DNA of 64,000 nucleotides from CAVRXT01 sp963725655 (lineage in GTDB: Bacteria > Acidobacteriota > Terriglobia > Acidiferrales > UBA7541). The first letter of the stretch is position 1. Every line of letters begins with the position of its first letter. Below the pieces are notes generated by a model that made no database searches, was not told the DNA's origin, and saw nothing but the letters and a program-made list of their open reading frames with translations. Both the position numbers and the translations under genes were made by a program. The DNA is taken from NCBI GenBank assembly GCA_963725655.1, contig CAVRYY010000001.1:1-64000 (forward strand), read 5' to 3'. Shown here piece by piece: positions 37,465 through 46,414 of this stretch.

Positions 37465-37806
37465 TTAAGGAATCCAAGAGAGGTGCCGACGAGGCTCAGG
37501 AATTGGGCGAAGGTAAATATTGCGGCTGGGGTTTCCAACTAGGTTGTCGCGATGCTCAGCCACACTTCCGTCGGTAAGCCGGCGCTGCACTTTTCCAAAC
37601 CTGCCTTGCGATTTTCTTGAAGGTAAGCCTTGGATTCGGACGTTCGGGTGAATATCTTTGAGGCGCTCACACGTGGCTTCCCAAATTTCACGGGCGTTAA
37701 GAGTCTTGTCGTCGAGGACTACGAGCGCCACGCTGTCGAGCTGAGCGTCCGTTCTGGGGCAGGCCACGCGCGTTCCAGACGGATAGGGGCGTACCGCGAT
37801 CTGCAT
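37465..37806 (-). CDS. Hypothetical protein (113 aa), weak
   Basis: An open frame with a segment LDSVALVVLDDKTLNAREIWEATCERLKDIHPNVRI that looks protein-like; the rest is low in structure. Its downstream end overlaps the open frame before 37360. No family recognised; no clear ribosome-binding site. Confidence 0.3.
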   Translation of the reverse strand: MQIAVRPYPSGTRVACPRTDAQLDSVALVVLDDKTLNAREIWEATCERLKDIHPNVRIQGLPSRKSQGRFGKVQRRLTDGSVAEHRDNLVGNPSRNIYLRPIPEPRRHLSWIP

Positions 37807-37931
37807 CCGTTACGTGTCTCGAAAGGCATCGTAGCCGGCATAGGGATCAGGAACTGACCTGCCCGAGTTTTTGTACCACGACGAATGAGAGAGTTTACAT
37901 CACTGATCGGCCCGGCTTTTTTGTACCAACT

Positions 37932-38808
37932 TTAGGGTGAGTTTTCGGCTGTTTGTAACCCAAGGAAATCGCGGCTAGCCGCGATTTCCTTGGCGAATTC
38001 GTTGGGCGTCTTCTCCCCGAGAGCCCTGTGAGGGCGACTCTCATTGTATTCAGCACGCCAAGTCTCCACGATCTGTTGGGCCTCCGTCAATGACGTGAAC
38101 CAATGCGCGTTCAGACATTCTGCCCGAAACGTTCCGTTGAACGATTCCACGAAGGCATTATCAGTTGGTTTCCCTGGTCGGGAAAAGGCCATTCGCACTC
38201 CGTTCTGATAGGCCCACAGATCCATCGCCTGACTGGAAAACTCGCTCCCATTGTCACAGTAAACAAACTTCGGAACTCCGCGTTGGATTTTAATTCGGTT
38301 CAGCGCCAACACCACATCTTCGCCTTTCAACCTCTGTTCTGACTCGATCGCCAAGCATTCCCGAGTATAGATATCCACGACGGTCAGCGAACGGAACCTT
38401 CTTCCGTCCGCTAGTTGATCTGCCACAAAGTCCATCGACCACACCTGATTCGGCCCCGTTGGATGAAAGCGTTCACGGCGATGCTCAGCCACTCGACGCC
38501 GGCGTTTCCGCCGCTGGTGCAGCGTTAATCCCTCTTCCCGATAGAGGCGTTCTACCAAGTATTTGCCCACTTTCCAGCCCTCGCGGTTCAGTAGCACGCG
38601 GATCTTCCGATATCCGTATCGCACTCGCGTTTGCGCGATCTCCCGGATGCGCATCCGAAGAGCGGTCCGTGGATCTTTGTGACCGCGATATCGGAATGTC
38701 CCGCGATTCAACCGGGCTACCCTGCATGCACGCCGCTCGCTCACCCGGTAGCTGCCATGCAGGTAGTCGACTACCTGCCGGCGCCGCGAGGGCTCTAGTA
38801 TTTTTTGG
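37932..38808 (-). pseudogene. IS407-type OrfB transposase
   Basis: The DDE integrase is nearly complete: YRVSERRACRV and YGYRKIRVLL in the N-terminal part, then first Asp in WSMDFVADQL, second in YCDNGSEF, and Glu in FVESFNGTFRAECL. Its first codons are replaced by ISL3 sequence (the frame runs on to 38906 in ISL3 DNA). Normally made by -1 frameshifting from OrfA on AAAAAA; that site is where ISL3 has inserted. Catalytic residues intact but expression broken. Confidence 0.88.
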
Positions 38809-38809
38809 G

Positions 38810-39919
38810 GTTCTGAGCAGAAATTCGTAGAGGCCCAATAGGGTAGCGGTTTTCCGTAGTGGGGCAGTTCGGCTAGACTCGTCGGGATGCGCGACAACGA
38901 GTTCACCAGAATTTTGGATTGGCCGGGTTACCGAGTGTTTCGACACGAAATCAATGAAACAGACGAGCAAAGCGCCCTTCAGCAAGGACTTTTGAGGATG
39001 CGGTGGGATTGGCGTGCGAAAGCGCATCGGTGCGCCAGGTGGCCCGACAGTTCGGGCTGGCTGCCAGCACGGTGCGAGCGATCGACCTGCGCTATTTGCA
39101 GCGCTGGAATGCAGACAGATAGGTGTGGACGAAATCTACTTTGGCAAGCAGACCAAGTTCATCACCGTGGTCAGCAACTTGGAGACCGGCGAGCCAATGT
39201 GGTTCGGGCGAGATCGCAAGCAAGAAACGCTGGATGAGTTTTTTCGAACGCATTGCAGGAAAGCCAGAGGAAGCGCATCGAGGCGGGGTGCGTGGACATG
39301 TGGCGGCCATTCACCAACAGCATCGAACAATGGGCCCCGAACTACCGCATCGTGTACGACAAGTTCCACGTTCTGCAGCACGCCAACCGAGCCATTGATG
39401 AAGTGCGCCGAGCGGAGTTCTTTCGCAAAGGTGGGCACATGCGCGGCGTAGTGAAGGGAAAACGCTGGCTGCTGTTGACTCGCTGGATGAACCTGGACCA
39501 CCAGAAGCGCCAGCAGTTGAACCAGCTATTCGCTCTCAACCGGAGGGTGATGAAGGCCTACCTGCTCAAGGAAAGCTTGGAGCGGTTGTGGAGCTACCGC
39601 TATGAAGGAGCCATGCTGCGCTACTTGCAGAGTTGGATCGATCAACTGCGATGGCAACGGCTGCTACCGTTTCAAAAACTTGGTTTCATGTTGCTGGATC
39701 ATTTAGACGGCATCCTCAACTACTGCCGCACTAAAGTACGCTTCGGAGTGGTGGAAGCCATCAACGGCAACATCAAAACCCTTCTCCGAAGGGGCCGGGT
39801 TACAAGAATCTCGGCTACCTGCTACTCAAGGCCCAACGCATGGCAGTCACCAGGACCGAATTTATCGTTCTTCAGAAAGCAGCCTAGAATGGGGGTCTCA
39901 CCAATTCTTGCGCAGAGCC
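38810..39919 (+). mobile_element. ISL3-family element
   Basis: Imperfect terminal repeats GGTTCTGAGCAGAAATTCGT (left) and GGCTCTGCGCAAGAATTGGT (right, complement) bound a 1.1-kb element carrying a broken ISL3 transposase. The flanks are AT-rich (ttttttgg / ttttgata), with a possible but imperfect duplication. Confidence 0.75.
38887..39880 (+). pseudogene. ISL3-family transposase, frameshifted
   Basis: Fragments of the DDE_Tnp_ISL3 domain appear in different frames: IGVDEIYFGKQTKFITVV and WFGRDRKQETLDEFF, then CVDMWRPFTNSIEQWAPN with the acidic active-site region, YDKFHVLQHANRAIDEVRR and VRFGVVEAINGNIKTLLRR. Frameshifts lie near 38990, 39250 and after 39795. No intact protein can be made. Confidence 0.82.
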
Positions 39920-40177
39920 TTTTGATAGCACATCCTGCAACATGGCCTTGTCGAGCGTCAGATCGGCGACCAACTGCTTCAACCGAGTGTTCTCTTCCTG
40001 AAGTTGCTTGAGCTGACGAACCTGGTCGACCTCCAATCCGACATATTGCTTCTTCCATCGATAGTACGTCTGTTCGGAAATTCCAACCCGCCCGATCAAC
40101 TCTGCGAGAGGCACTCCCGCTTCTGCCTGCTTTAACACCGCCACAATCTGTTCGACGTTGAATCGCTTCTGCTTCAC
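39920..40177 (-). pseudogene. IS407-type OrfA, end cut by ISL3
   Basis: OrfA with helix-turn-helix (FNVEQIVAVLKQAE, GISEQTYYRWKKQYVG) and coiled coil (LKQLQEENTRLKQLVADLTLDK). The end MLQDVLSK runs into ISL3 DNA. The start ATG 40177 follows GAAGGAGGATTTGCC. Confidence 0.85.
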
Positions 40178-40254
40178 GGCAAATCCTCCTTCTCAGGCGT
40201 AGATTTTGCCGGAAACTAACCCTTGAGGTGGATCAAAAATACCGGGGCCGCTCA

Positions 40255-40367
40255 CTATCGCCGTGGCATTTGCCTCTTTTTCGGCCCGCAAACCCAATGC
40301 TTTTTGGTAATGCCTGGCCGGAGAGAGAATGTCCAAGACTGGCTGGCGGAGGGGATTGAATTCGAAC
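40255..40367. repeat. Direct repeat 1, tRNA-3'-end-like
   Basis: A 113-base sequence from CTATCGCC to TTCGAAC that recurs at 43141-43253 with roughly 80 percent identity by eye. On the minus strand it reads GGTTCGAAT ... CCTCCGCCA, resembling the T-arm and 3' end of a tRNA-Ser/Leu gene, though the T-stem does not pair properly. Element attachment sites commonly lie in such sequences. Confidence 0.6.
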
Positions 40368-40521
40368 CCACGAGACCTTTTTGAAGCCGCAGGGTTGGCA
40401 CGGCCATCGCGACCGAATGCTACAATTCGTTTCCATCACCTAATCCTTTCGTGCGCACGATGAACGGGTTCGCCACGACCGGATTGTGGAGATACCTAAG
40501 GCGCATCTCCGGAGACATGAA

Positions 40522-42190
40522 ATGATCTCCTTTGACGCGGCACACGCCGCCGTCCACTATCCGCCCGATCGCCGGTTTCACATCTGGATCCGGCCTTCGT
40601 TCATGATCGCTGTCGCCGGGCTAGCGCTTATCCCCGTGCTTGCGGCATGGATTGAATTTCTGATTGTTGGGCTCCCTTACATTCCGGCTGTCCCGCAGAT
40701 CTATCCCAATAATTTCGCCGGCCCTCACGGTTTTCCGCTGTGGGTGCGCTACTGCCACTTCTTCAACTTTCTTTTTGTGACGATGTTGATCCGAAGCGGC
40801 CTGTCGATCCTGGTCGATCATCCTCGCCTGTACTTCAACAATCGACTGCACCCCGGGCAGCGAGTGGATTCGGTTGACGCCGATCCAGGTCCCGACGGAT
40901 CGCCTCTGGACCGCAAAGGACGATGCTCGCTACATCTCGCCCATCATTGCCACACCGGGCTACCGGCATACCGTCGGTATTGCCCGCTCGTGGCACTTTC
41001 TCAACGTTTATGGATTCATCCTCACGGGCATATTCTTCATCGTCATGCTCTTCGCTACGGAGCAATGGCAGCGGCTCGTTCCACACTCTACGCTCGTTCT
41101 GCTGCAGGCCTGGGATACCTGGGTGTATTATGCGACGCTCCACCTGCCTCCTGAGTTCAACGGATACTATGGTTACAACGCGCTCCAGCACATCGCGTAC
41201 TTTTCCGCCGTTTTCGTCTTCGGCCCGCTCGCCATCCTTAGCGGTATGGCCATGTCGCCGGCTGCGGTGAATCGTTTCCCCTGGTACGCGAAGCTCTTTG
41301 GCGGCAGGCAATCGGCGCGCTCAGTTCACTTTCTAACGATGCTTAGCTTTCTCGCATTCATTGTCGTACATGTGACGCTGATCGTGATGACGGGATTCGT
41401 TCGCAATATGAACCACATCGTGATGGGCACTGACGACCAGAATCACATGGGAATGATTCTGGGCTTCGTTGGCATCGGCATGGTTGTTCTCACGTGGGTT
41501 GTGCGCGCACTACATTTCGTGGTCTGCCCGCGTCTTTTGCAGCATGTGCAGAAATTCATCACATACCCTTTGCTGCTGGCGACGTTGAACCGCCTCGCAC
41601 CCAGTGAGCATTACACCGAGGAGGACATCTCTCCGCACTTCTGGCCGAACGGCAAGATGCCCGAGCGCGAGGACTGGAAGCGGCTAGCCAGCGAAGGATT
41701 TCAGGAGTTCAAGTTGAAGGTGGGCGGCCTCGTCGAAAACCCGGTCGAGCTTTCGCTCGCAGACATCGAAAGACTGGGAAAGGCCGAGCACATCACCATG
41801 CATCACTGCATCCAGGGCTGGACAGGGATTGCCAAATGGGGTGGCCTTCCTATGAAGTCGCTCGTCGAACTTGTGCGGCCAAAGCCCAATGCCAAGGTAG
41901 TCGCGTTCTTCTCGTATGGCGGGTCGCTCTATGGCGGAGCCTACTACGACACGCAAAGCATGGCCAACGTCCTGAAGGCGGAATGCCTGCTTGCTTCCGA
42001 GATGAACGGAAAGCCCCTTACTGAGGTCTACGGAGCCCCGCTGCGGCTACGGGTCGAAAATCAGCTTGGCTACAAGATGGTCAAATGGATTGAGCGGATC
42101 GAATTCGTCGAGTCGGAGAAGGAGATGGGCCTCGGCGAGGGCGGCAAGAATGAAGACGATGAATACTTCGATCTGCTCCCGAATATCTGA
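40522..42190 (+). pseudogene. Molybdopterin oxidoreductase fused to cytochrome b
   Basis: Two frames joined near 40850-40865 encode one protein of about 555 aa. The N-terminal part is a membrane cytochrome b-like domain (helices around IAVAGLALIPVLAAWIEFLIV, FLNVYGFILTGIFFIVML, FLAFIVVHVTLIVMTGF; His in CHFF and IVHVT as heme-ligand candidates). The C-terminal 170 residues are a sulfite-oxidase-type molybdopterin domain (ITMHHCIQGWTGIAKWGG with the molybdenum-ligating Cys). Removing one base in AACAATCGACTGC restores NDCTPGSEW. It would pass electrons between quinone and a periplasmic substrate. Followed by an HPP gene. Confidence 0.82.
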
Positions 42191-42259
42191 TGACTTCCCA
42201 CGATCGATAAGCAGAGCCGCGCGAAGCTGCCGAGCATTGGCGGGTTCGAACACGTCGGC

Positions 42260-42844
42260 GTGCTGCTCGCACACATGCGGCTGGAATGGCTGTTGCAGCA
42301 TTTTTCGTCGCGCCTGGTCTGGGCTGTCTATGTCTGCGTCAACGGCTTCATTACAATCGGACTGCTCGCACTGCTCGCGCTCATCACGGGAAGCCCGTTT
42401 GTCTTTCCATCACTCGGTCCGACCGCGTATCTCTTCTTCTTTTCACCAGTGGCGGAAGCTTCCAGCCCGCGCAATACCATCCTGGGGCACGCTATCGGAC
42501 TCATCTGTGGCTATGCTGCCTTCGCCCTTACGACGGCCTCCAGCCCGCCTTTCGCCATGCACCCCGGCGTCCATGGTCCGAGAGTCCTGGCTGCTGCGCT
42601 CTCCCTCTCGGCTACTGGTGCGCTCATGGCTCTGTTGCGCGTGAGCCATCCGCCTGCCGGAGCGACGACTCTCATCGTTTCGCTCGGCATCATCTCTCAG
42701 CCCAGAGAGCTCGTCATCATCGAGATCGCAGTGTTCCTGCTCACGGCGCAGGCTCTCGCCATCAATCGGCTTGCTGGACTACCGTATCCACTTTGGAATT
42801 ATAAGCAGCCAGCAGAAACGTCCTCTCAGCCGAGGAGTGGTTGA
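42260..42844 (+). CDS. HPP-family membrane protein
   Basis: The HPP signature is intact: SPFVFPSLGPTAYLFF and SHPPAGATTLIVSLG, with SPRNTILGHAIGLICGY and five to six membrane helices. HPP proteins in cyanobacterial chloroplast relatives transport nitrite; the substrate here is not certain. The frame starts at a GTG (42260) but is open upstream with protein-like sequence (SRAKLPSIGGFEHVG), so the true start may have been lost by a small indel near 42200. It follows the oxidoreductase by 70 bases and is probably co-transcribed. Confidence 0.85.
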   Translation: MLLAHMRLEWLLQHFSSRLVWAVYVCVNGFITIGLLALLALITGSPFVFPSLGPTAYLFFFSPVAEASSPRNTILGHAIGLICGYAAFALTTASSPPFAMHPGVHGPRVLAAALSLSATGALMALLRVSHPPAGATTLIVSLGIISQPRELVIIEIAVFLLTAQALAINRLAGLPYPLWNYKQPAETSSQPRSG

Positions 42845-43140
42845 AAGTCCCGCCCGAACAATATGCGATCCATGCGAATGGTGTACAGAAGGGGTTGAAA
42901 CCCGACTGGTTTACGGTGCCTCCCGCACGTCGCGGTTCTAGCGTCAAAGCTGGCGAGAGAGGGAATTTCGAAGACTTGTTGGCGGAGCGCAGTCAGTCCG
43001 AACTGGGGGTTCCGTTTCCTGCTCCTGGAAAGGAGGTTCTGGGGTTCCCGGTTCCGGTGAAAGGGAACTGGCCAAGCTACCAGCAGAGAAAAGTCGCGCC
43101 CGTGGTACTACACTTGGCGCGCTAGAGAGACTCTGGATCC

Positions 43141-43253
43141 CTATCGCTACGGCGTTTGCCGCCTTTTCGGCCCGCAAACTCGATGTTTTTTCGCAATGGC
43201 TGGCCGGAGAGAGAATGTCCCAGACTGGCTGGCGGTGGAAATTGGATTCGAAC
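43141..43253. repeat. Direct repeat 2, tRNA-3'-end-like
   Basis: Second copy of the 40255-40367 repeat in the same orientation, including CTGGCCGGAGAGAGAATGTC and GACTGGCTGGCGG. The two copies flank the oxidoreductase/HPP cassette. The copies differ by scattered substitutions and one base of length. Confidence 0.6.
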
Positions 43254-43381
43254 TAGTGGTTCCCTTTTGGGTTTGCGGAAAAGTACTGCTTAATCGCCTC
43301 GGAGGAGACATCATTAGGTGAGGCAAGGAACGAACAGGGGACTGGAAGGAAAAACCCCAGGGGCTTTAGCGGTTATTGCAT

Positions 43382-43612
43382 TTATTGCCTGGAGTGGGCC
43401 TTTTGATGGCAAGTCGCGCACAGAGTGATGAGATTCGATTCGGTATCGTCACCAAGCTGGCTTCTGGAGCGGATGTGGTGCACTTGAAGATTGGAAGTAC
43501 CGCCACAGTTTTGGCAGCGCCAGCCATCGCGCTCGAGTATCCGGCGCCAGAGTTTCCGATAGGATACTGGGCTGAGCTTGAACCTCGGTCGCTTGGGGCG
43601 CGGTCGATTCAC
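43382..43612 (-). CDS. HNH endonuclease (76 aa)
   Basis: A minimal HNH nuclease: WRRILERDGWRCQNCGG, LQVHHIRSRSQLGDD, NLITLCATCHQKAH. Zinc-knuckle Cys pairs (CQNC, CATC) and the His-Asn-His catalytic residues are present. Its ATG overlaps the previous gene by four bases (43609-43612), making it the last gene of a five-gene minus-strand operon. Such proteins nick or cut DNA; here it may process recombination intermediates or package DNA, if the operon is phage-derived. Confidence 0.85.
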   Translation of the reverse strand: MNRPRPKRPRFKLSPVSYRKLWRRILERDGWRCQNCGGTSNLQVHHIRSRSQLGDDTESNLITLCATCHQKAHSRQ

Positions 43613-44304
43613 GAGGCACTTCTCAGCTGTTCAAGAAATTCCACTTTCTGCGCGCGCGGAAGAAACTCGATGAGTCGTTTCAGGGAGAAGAGCAGGCTTT
43701 TGGGATTCCCGTGCTCGAGGCTCGCTCCCGCGAGGAAGTCTGCACAAATCATCTCCAAACAGTAGCCGCGCGATTTGTTTGTCCCCAGTATCATCCCCGC
43801 CGTTTCAAGCGCCTGCTCGATTACCGGCAGCTGACTCTTGTAGAGCTTGAAATAGATGATCTCCCATGGCTCGGTTTCCTGGCCCGTCAAGTGCCGGTCC
43901 ACTTCGCGCTTGAACTCCTCGGCCGGCATCGCGCGGGCCTTGTGCAACCAGATTGCACTTTCGAATCGCTCCCCCTCCCGGCGCGCGACTTTCGCCAGCG
44001 AAGTGGCCTTGGTCCATCCCACTTCCCGAAGATCCGGTTTTGAAATTCGCGGTAGATGCTCGTGGATGGTCATCAGGTAATACGCCTTGCGGCGCGACCC
44101 GGGGAATCGCTTCTCGAGGAAATCATCGAAGGACAGCAGATTATCGAGGCGCCAGTACTGCCCGGAGCGGACCTCACACAGGTAGCGGCCGAGTTCCACG
44201 AAGCGAGTGTCGCGCTCCCGATCGATAGCCTTCTCCCAGCTCAAGATTTCATCGATCTTGGCCAGCACAAACAGAGCGCGGCGTCGGTTCAGCTTCGGGG
44301 CCAC
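43609..44304 (-). CDS. Unknown protein in recombination operon (231 aa)
   Basis: The GTG at 44304 is preceded by AAAGGGAGG, a strong ribosome-binding site, so I prefer it over the longer open frame. The protein is helical and charged: FVELGRYLCEVRSGQYWRL, FDDFLEKRFPGSRRKAYYLM, IHEHLPRISKPDLREVGW and a C-terminal LIEFLPRAQKVEFLEQL. The middle segment resembles KorB/ParB-type helix-turn-helix spacing, but no family was recognised. It sits between the nuclease and HNH genes. Confidence 0.7.
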   Translation of the reverse strand: MAPKLNRRRALFVLAKIDEILSWEKAIDRERDTRFVELGRYLCEVRSGQYWRLDNLLSFDDFLEKRFPGSRRKAYYLMTIHEHLPRISKPDLREVGWTKATSLAKVARREGERFESAIWLHKARAMPAEEFKREVDRHLTGQETEPWEIIYFKLYKSQLPVIEQALETAGMILGTNKSRGYCLEMICADFLAGASLEHGNPKSLLFSLKRLIEFLPRAQKVEFLEQLRSAS

Positions 44305-44348
44305 CAGCGGCCTCCCTTTAATCGTTAACGTCGTTAAGCCAATCAAGG

Positions 44349-45122
44349 TCAGCTGGCTCCTGGCCGGCGAATCAGATTCGCATCGATCAACGGCTGCTGG
44401 TTGAGGCAAAGCCCGAGATGAGGGCAGCTCATACAGCCATTCTGCGGGAATCGGATGCCGCTGCGCGGTACGAATTGCCCCGCTTCGATCTGGCCAACCG
44501 TGTTTTCGACCAGATGGCCATATTCCCGGCGTTGTTCTTCGGATATCGTGGCCCGCAGGTATTGGATCTCCGGTAGATTCTTGCGCACGAACACCACCAC
44601 CGCGACCTCGGAAATTCCGCTGATCCAGGAATAGCAGATCAGCTGAGGATCGAGCGCGAGCAGCCCTTCCGGCTCTTCCGGATAACGACTCGCGGTGGTC
44701 TTCCAATCAATGACGCAGGGGATGCCGTCCAGCTCTCCCAGAGCGTCGATGTAGGAGACGAACTCGTGGTTCGACGCCAGCGATCGGACCATCTTCACTT
44801 GCAGATTCTTCTCCGGTTGGGAAATCCGAACCCGGTCGTCCTGACCGAATCGCTGAAGCAGATGCACTCCCTGGTGGACCATACGGTCCCAGGACTCGCC
44901 CTTCTTGTATTCAAACGGAACATCCCGATACGCACCCCATGCCTTGAATAGCGCTGCGCTCGGATCCTCGCCGTGGAAGTAGGCCCCCAGGGCGGTTTCA
45001 AACGAGCGGCCGAACACCATGGCGGCCCGGGTTTCCTTCTCGCACCAGCCATCGAGATAGCGGTATCGATAGCTGCGTGGGCAGCGCACGAACTGGTTAA
45101 TCTGGGTGTGGCTGAAAATCAT
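44349..45122 (-). CDS. Cas4/AddB-like PD-(D/E)XK nuclease
   Basis: The 257-aa protein begins MIFSHTQINQFVRCPRSYRYRYL, typical of RecB-family nucleases, and contains the catalytic signature YIDALGELDG ... VIDWKTT. One Cys near residue 14 and three C-terminal Cys in GCMSCPHLGLC match the iron-sulfur-cluster layout of Cas4 and AddB. It should resect DNA ends to yield 3' single strands. ATG 45122 has GGGGAGG eight bases upstream. It overlaps the preceding gene by 26 bases. No CRISPR genes or arrays are nearby, so a recombination role is more likely than a CRISPR one. Confidence 0.85.
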   Translation of the reverse strand: MIFSHTQINQFVRCPRSYRYRYLDGWCEKETRAAMVFGRSFETALGAYFHGEDPSAALFKAWGAYRDVPFEYKKGESWDRMVHQGVHLLQRFGQDDRVRISQPEKNLQVKMVRSLASNHEFVSYIDALGELDGIPCVIDWKTTASRYPEEPEGLLALDPQLICYSWISGISEVAVVVFVRKNLPEIQYLRATISEEQRREYGHLVENTVGQIEAGQFVPRSGIRFPQNGCMSCPHLGLCLNQQPLIDANLIRRPGAS

Positions 45123-45543
45123 CGCCATTCCTCCCCTGGAGCGAGGTGCACGACAGCTCCTCCCATTCACCCTCTGGAGCAAAAGCCTCCAGGCTCTGAT
45201 AGGACCGACCGCGGAAGGTGACCAGCGAAGTTCGAACCACTCCCCGGAGGTTGAGCAGCGCCTTCTCGTCGACTTGATCCTGTCCGACCAGCTCGGGGTC
45301 ATAGCCAAAGTCCTGAAGAAACCAATTCAGCTTCCAAAGGGCTCGCTCGGTGCAATACAGGCGTCCGGAGAAAGCTCGGGTGGGGATGGATTGGGGCGCC
45401 AGGATCACAAAGCGCAAGGCCAGGAAGGGCTTCTGCGGATGCCAGCGATATGAAGCGGTATCCACCCGCACCAGGAACATGCCCTCGAGCTGATCCGCAA
45501 TCGCCTGTCGTCCTGCGTGAAGACCGGGAACGTGGTGTTTCAT
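45097..45543 (-). CDS. Possible ssDNA-binding protein of operon (148 aa)
   Basis: Beta-rich N-terminal part (GMFLVRVDTASYRWHPQKPFLALRFVIL, FSGRLYCTERALWKLNWFLQDFGYD) then LRGVVRTSLVTFRG. The position between an annealase-like gene and a nuclease, and the OB-fold-like strand pattern, suggest a DUF669-type single-stranded DNA-binding protein; this is inference without a sequence signature. ATG at 45543 overlaps the upstream stop. Confidence 0.6.
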   Translation of the reverse strand: MKHHVPGLHAGRQAIADQLEGMFLVRVDTASYRWHPQKPFLALRFVILAPQSIPTRAFSGRLYCTERALWKLNWFLQDFGYDPELVGQDQVDEKALLNLRGVVRTSLVTFRGRSYQSLEAFAPEGEWEELSCTSLQGRNGDDFQPHPD

Positions 45544-46322
45544 TGCTGCACCTCGCTGGGTTGGGAGTAGGAGTTGAGCTTGCAGACCAATCCGTCCCAA
45601 TCCTCTTTCGCCGTTTTCGCCAGATGGGAGATGAAGGACTCGACCAGATCACGACTGGCATCTTTGAGCGTTTCGGTGCCGCAGAAATCGGCGGCGTAGG
45701 CCTTCACCAGTGTGGGGTCGAGGTTGAATTGCCGGACCAGCAGGCAGAGTTGGTCCCGCAATCGGGGCTGGTGGTAATGGCGGAAGCCATTTCCGTTGTC
45801 GGAAGCCGGCACCGCCTGCTTCGGATGTGAAGCTGGCGTGGGCGCGGAGAAGGATCCAAGCTCTTCGACCGAACACAGGCCGATCCCGTAGGCTTTGCGC
45901 AGGGCGCGATTGACGGCCCGCGTCTCGGCCACGCGCATCTCCGCGCCGCGGACCATCGGAGACACGTTGGAGGGATCGGCATCGCCATAGCCAACAAATC
46001 CCTTCGAACCAGCAGATTTATATACCGTCGCCTTGAAAACCCATCGGTTTGTACCGGGATCACAGAATTGTCTGACTGGATGAACCTTGATCGCAGAACA
46101 ACGACTGCGATTGGCCAACCGCAAGAGTCCGGCGTGAGTGGCATACCACCTGCCGTCTATCAGCGAGAGTTCTCCACCAGCCACCGATAATCCGGACTGC
46201 TCCGTCATTTGATCGAGGGTCCGTGCGGCTATTCTGGAGAGCTTCCCCAGACTTCCCTCGCCATTTTGCGATTTACGCAACACATCATCTGTCGTTTGGT
46301 CATCGCCCAACTCCGTTGTCAT
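45540..46322 (-). CDS. Putative single-strand annealing protein (Rad52/ERF-like)
   Basis: The 260-aa protein has a conserved segment GFVGYGDADPSNVS and MVRGAEMRVAETRAVNRALRKAYGIG, which resembles phage/plasmid annealases of the Rad52/ERF type (GDASPxNV ... MAETRAKARAL). It would pair single strands produced by the neighbouring nuclease. It is the first gene of the operon 46322-43382, overlapping the next by four bases. The upstream RHH gene at 46415 is divergent, with an AT-rich spacer holding tandem TCATCCAT repeats (about 46318-46345). Confidence 0.7.
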   Translation of the reverse strand: MTTELGDDQTTDDVLRKSQNGEGSLGKLSRIAARTLDQMTEQSGLSVAGGELSLIDGRWYATHAGLLRLANRSRCSAIKVHPVRQFCDPGTNRWVFKATVYKSAGSKGFVGYGDADPSNVSPMVRGAEMRVAETRAVNRALRKAYGIGLCSVEELGSFSAPTPASHPKQAVPASDNGNGFRHYHQPRLRDQLCLLVRQFNLDPTLVKAYAADFCGTETLKDASRDLVESFISHLAKTAKEDWDGLVCKLNSYSQPSEVQQ

Positions 46323-46414
46323 CCATTGTCATCCATATGATGACACATGGCGGGATTAGCGTCAAGCGAACTCTTCCCGAAAACCAAGCGAAGAAGTGCT
46401 AGAATTTCCGGCTG

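Larger units (their letters stand above)
37904..40254 (-). mobile_element. IS3-family element (IS407-like), split by ISL3
   Basis: Ends read inward TGATCGGCCCGGCTTTTTTG (37904) and TGAGCGGCCCCGGTATTTTTG (40254), followed by further similarity (GGTGAGTTTTCGGC / GGTTAGTTTCCGGC). OrfA lies at 39920-40177 and OrfB at 37932-38808, with an ISL3-type element inserted between them at an A-rich stretch. Just outside the left end (37858-37898) lies another IS-end-like piece (TGACCTGCCCGAGTTTTTGT), so the site has been hit more than once. Confidence 0.85.

Noticed and set aside
40233..40439. A 68-aa minus-strand frame with SWVRIQSPPPASLG
   Set aside because: This is the kind of spurious frame produced downstream of tRNA-like 3' ends; I used it only as support for the tRNA-like nature of the repeat.
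42841..43125. A possible 94-aa gene after HPP
   Set aside because: It starts at a TTG overlapping the HPP stop, has no recognisable motif and runs towards the direct repeat.
43382..46322. CRISPR adaptation system because of a Cas4-like nuclease
   Set aside because: No Cas1/Cas2, no other cas gene and no repeat-spacer array in the window; overlap with an annealase-like gene fits phage-type recombination better.
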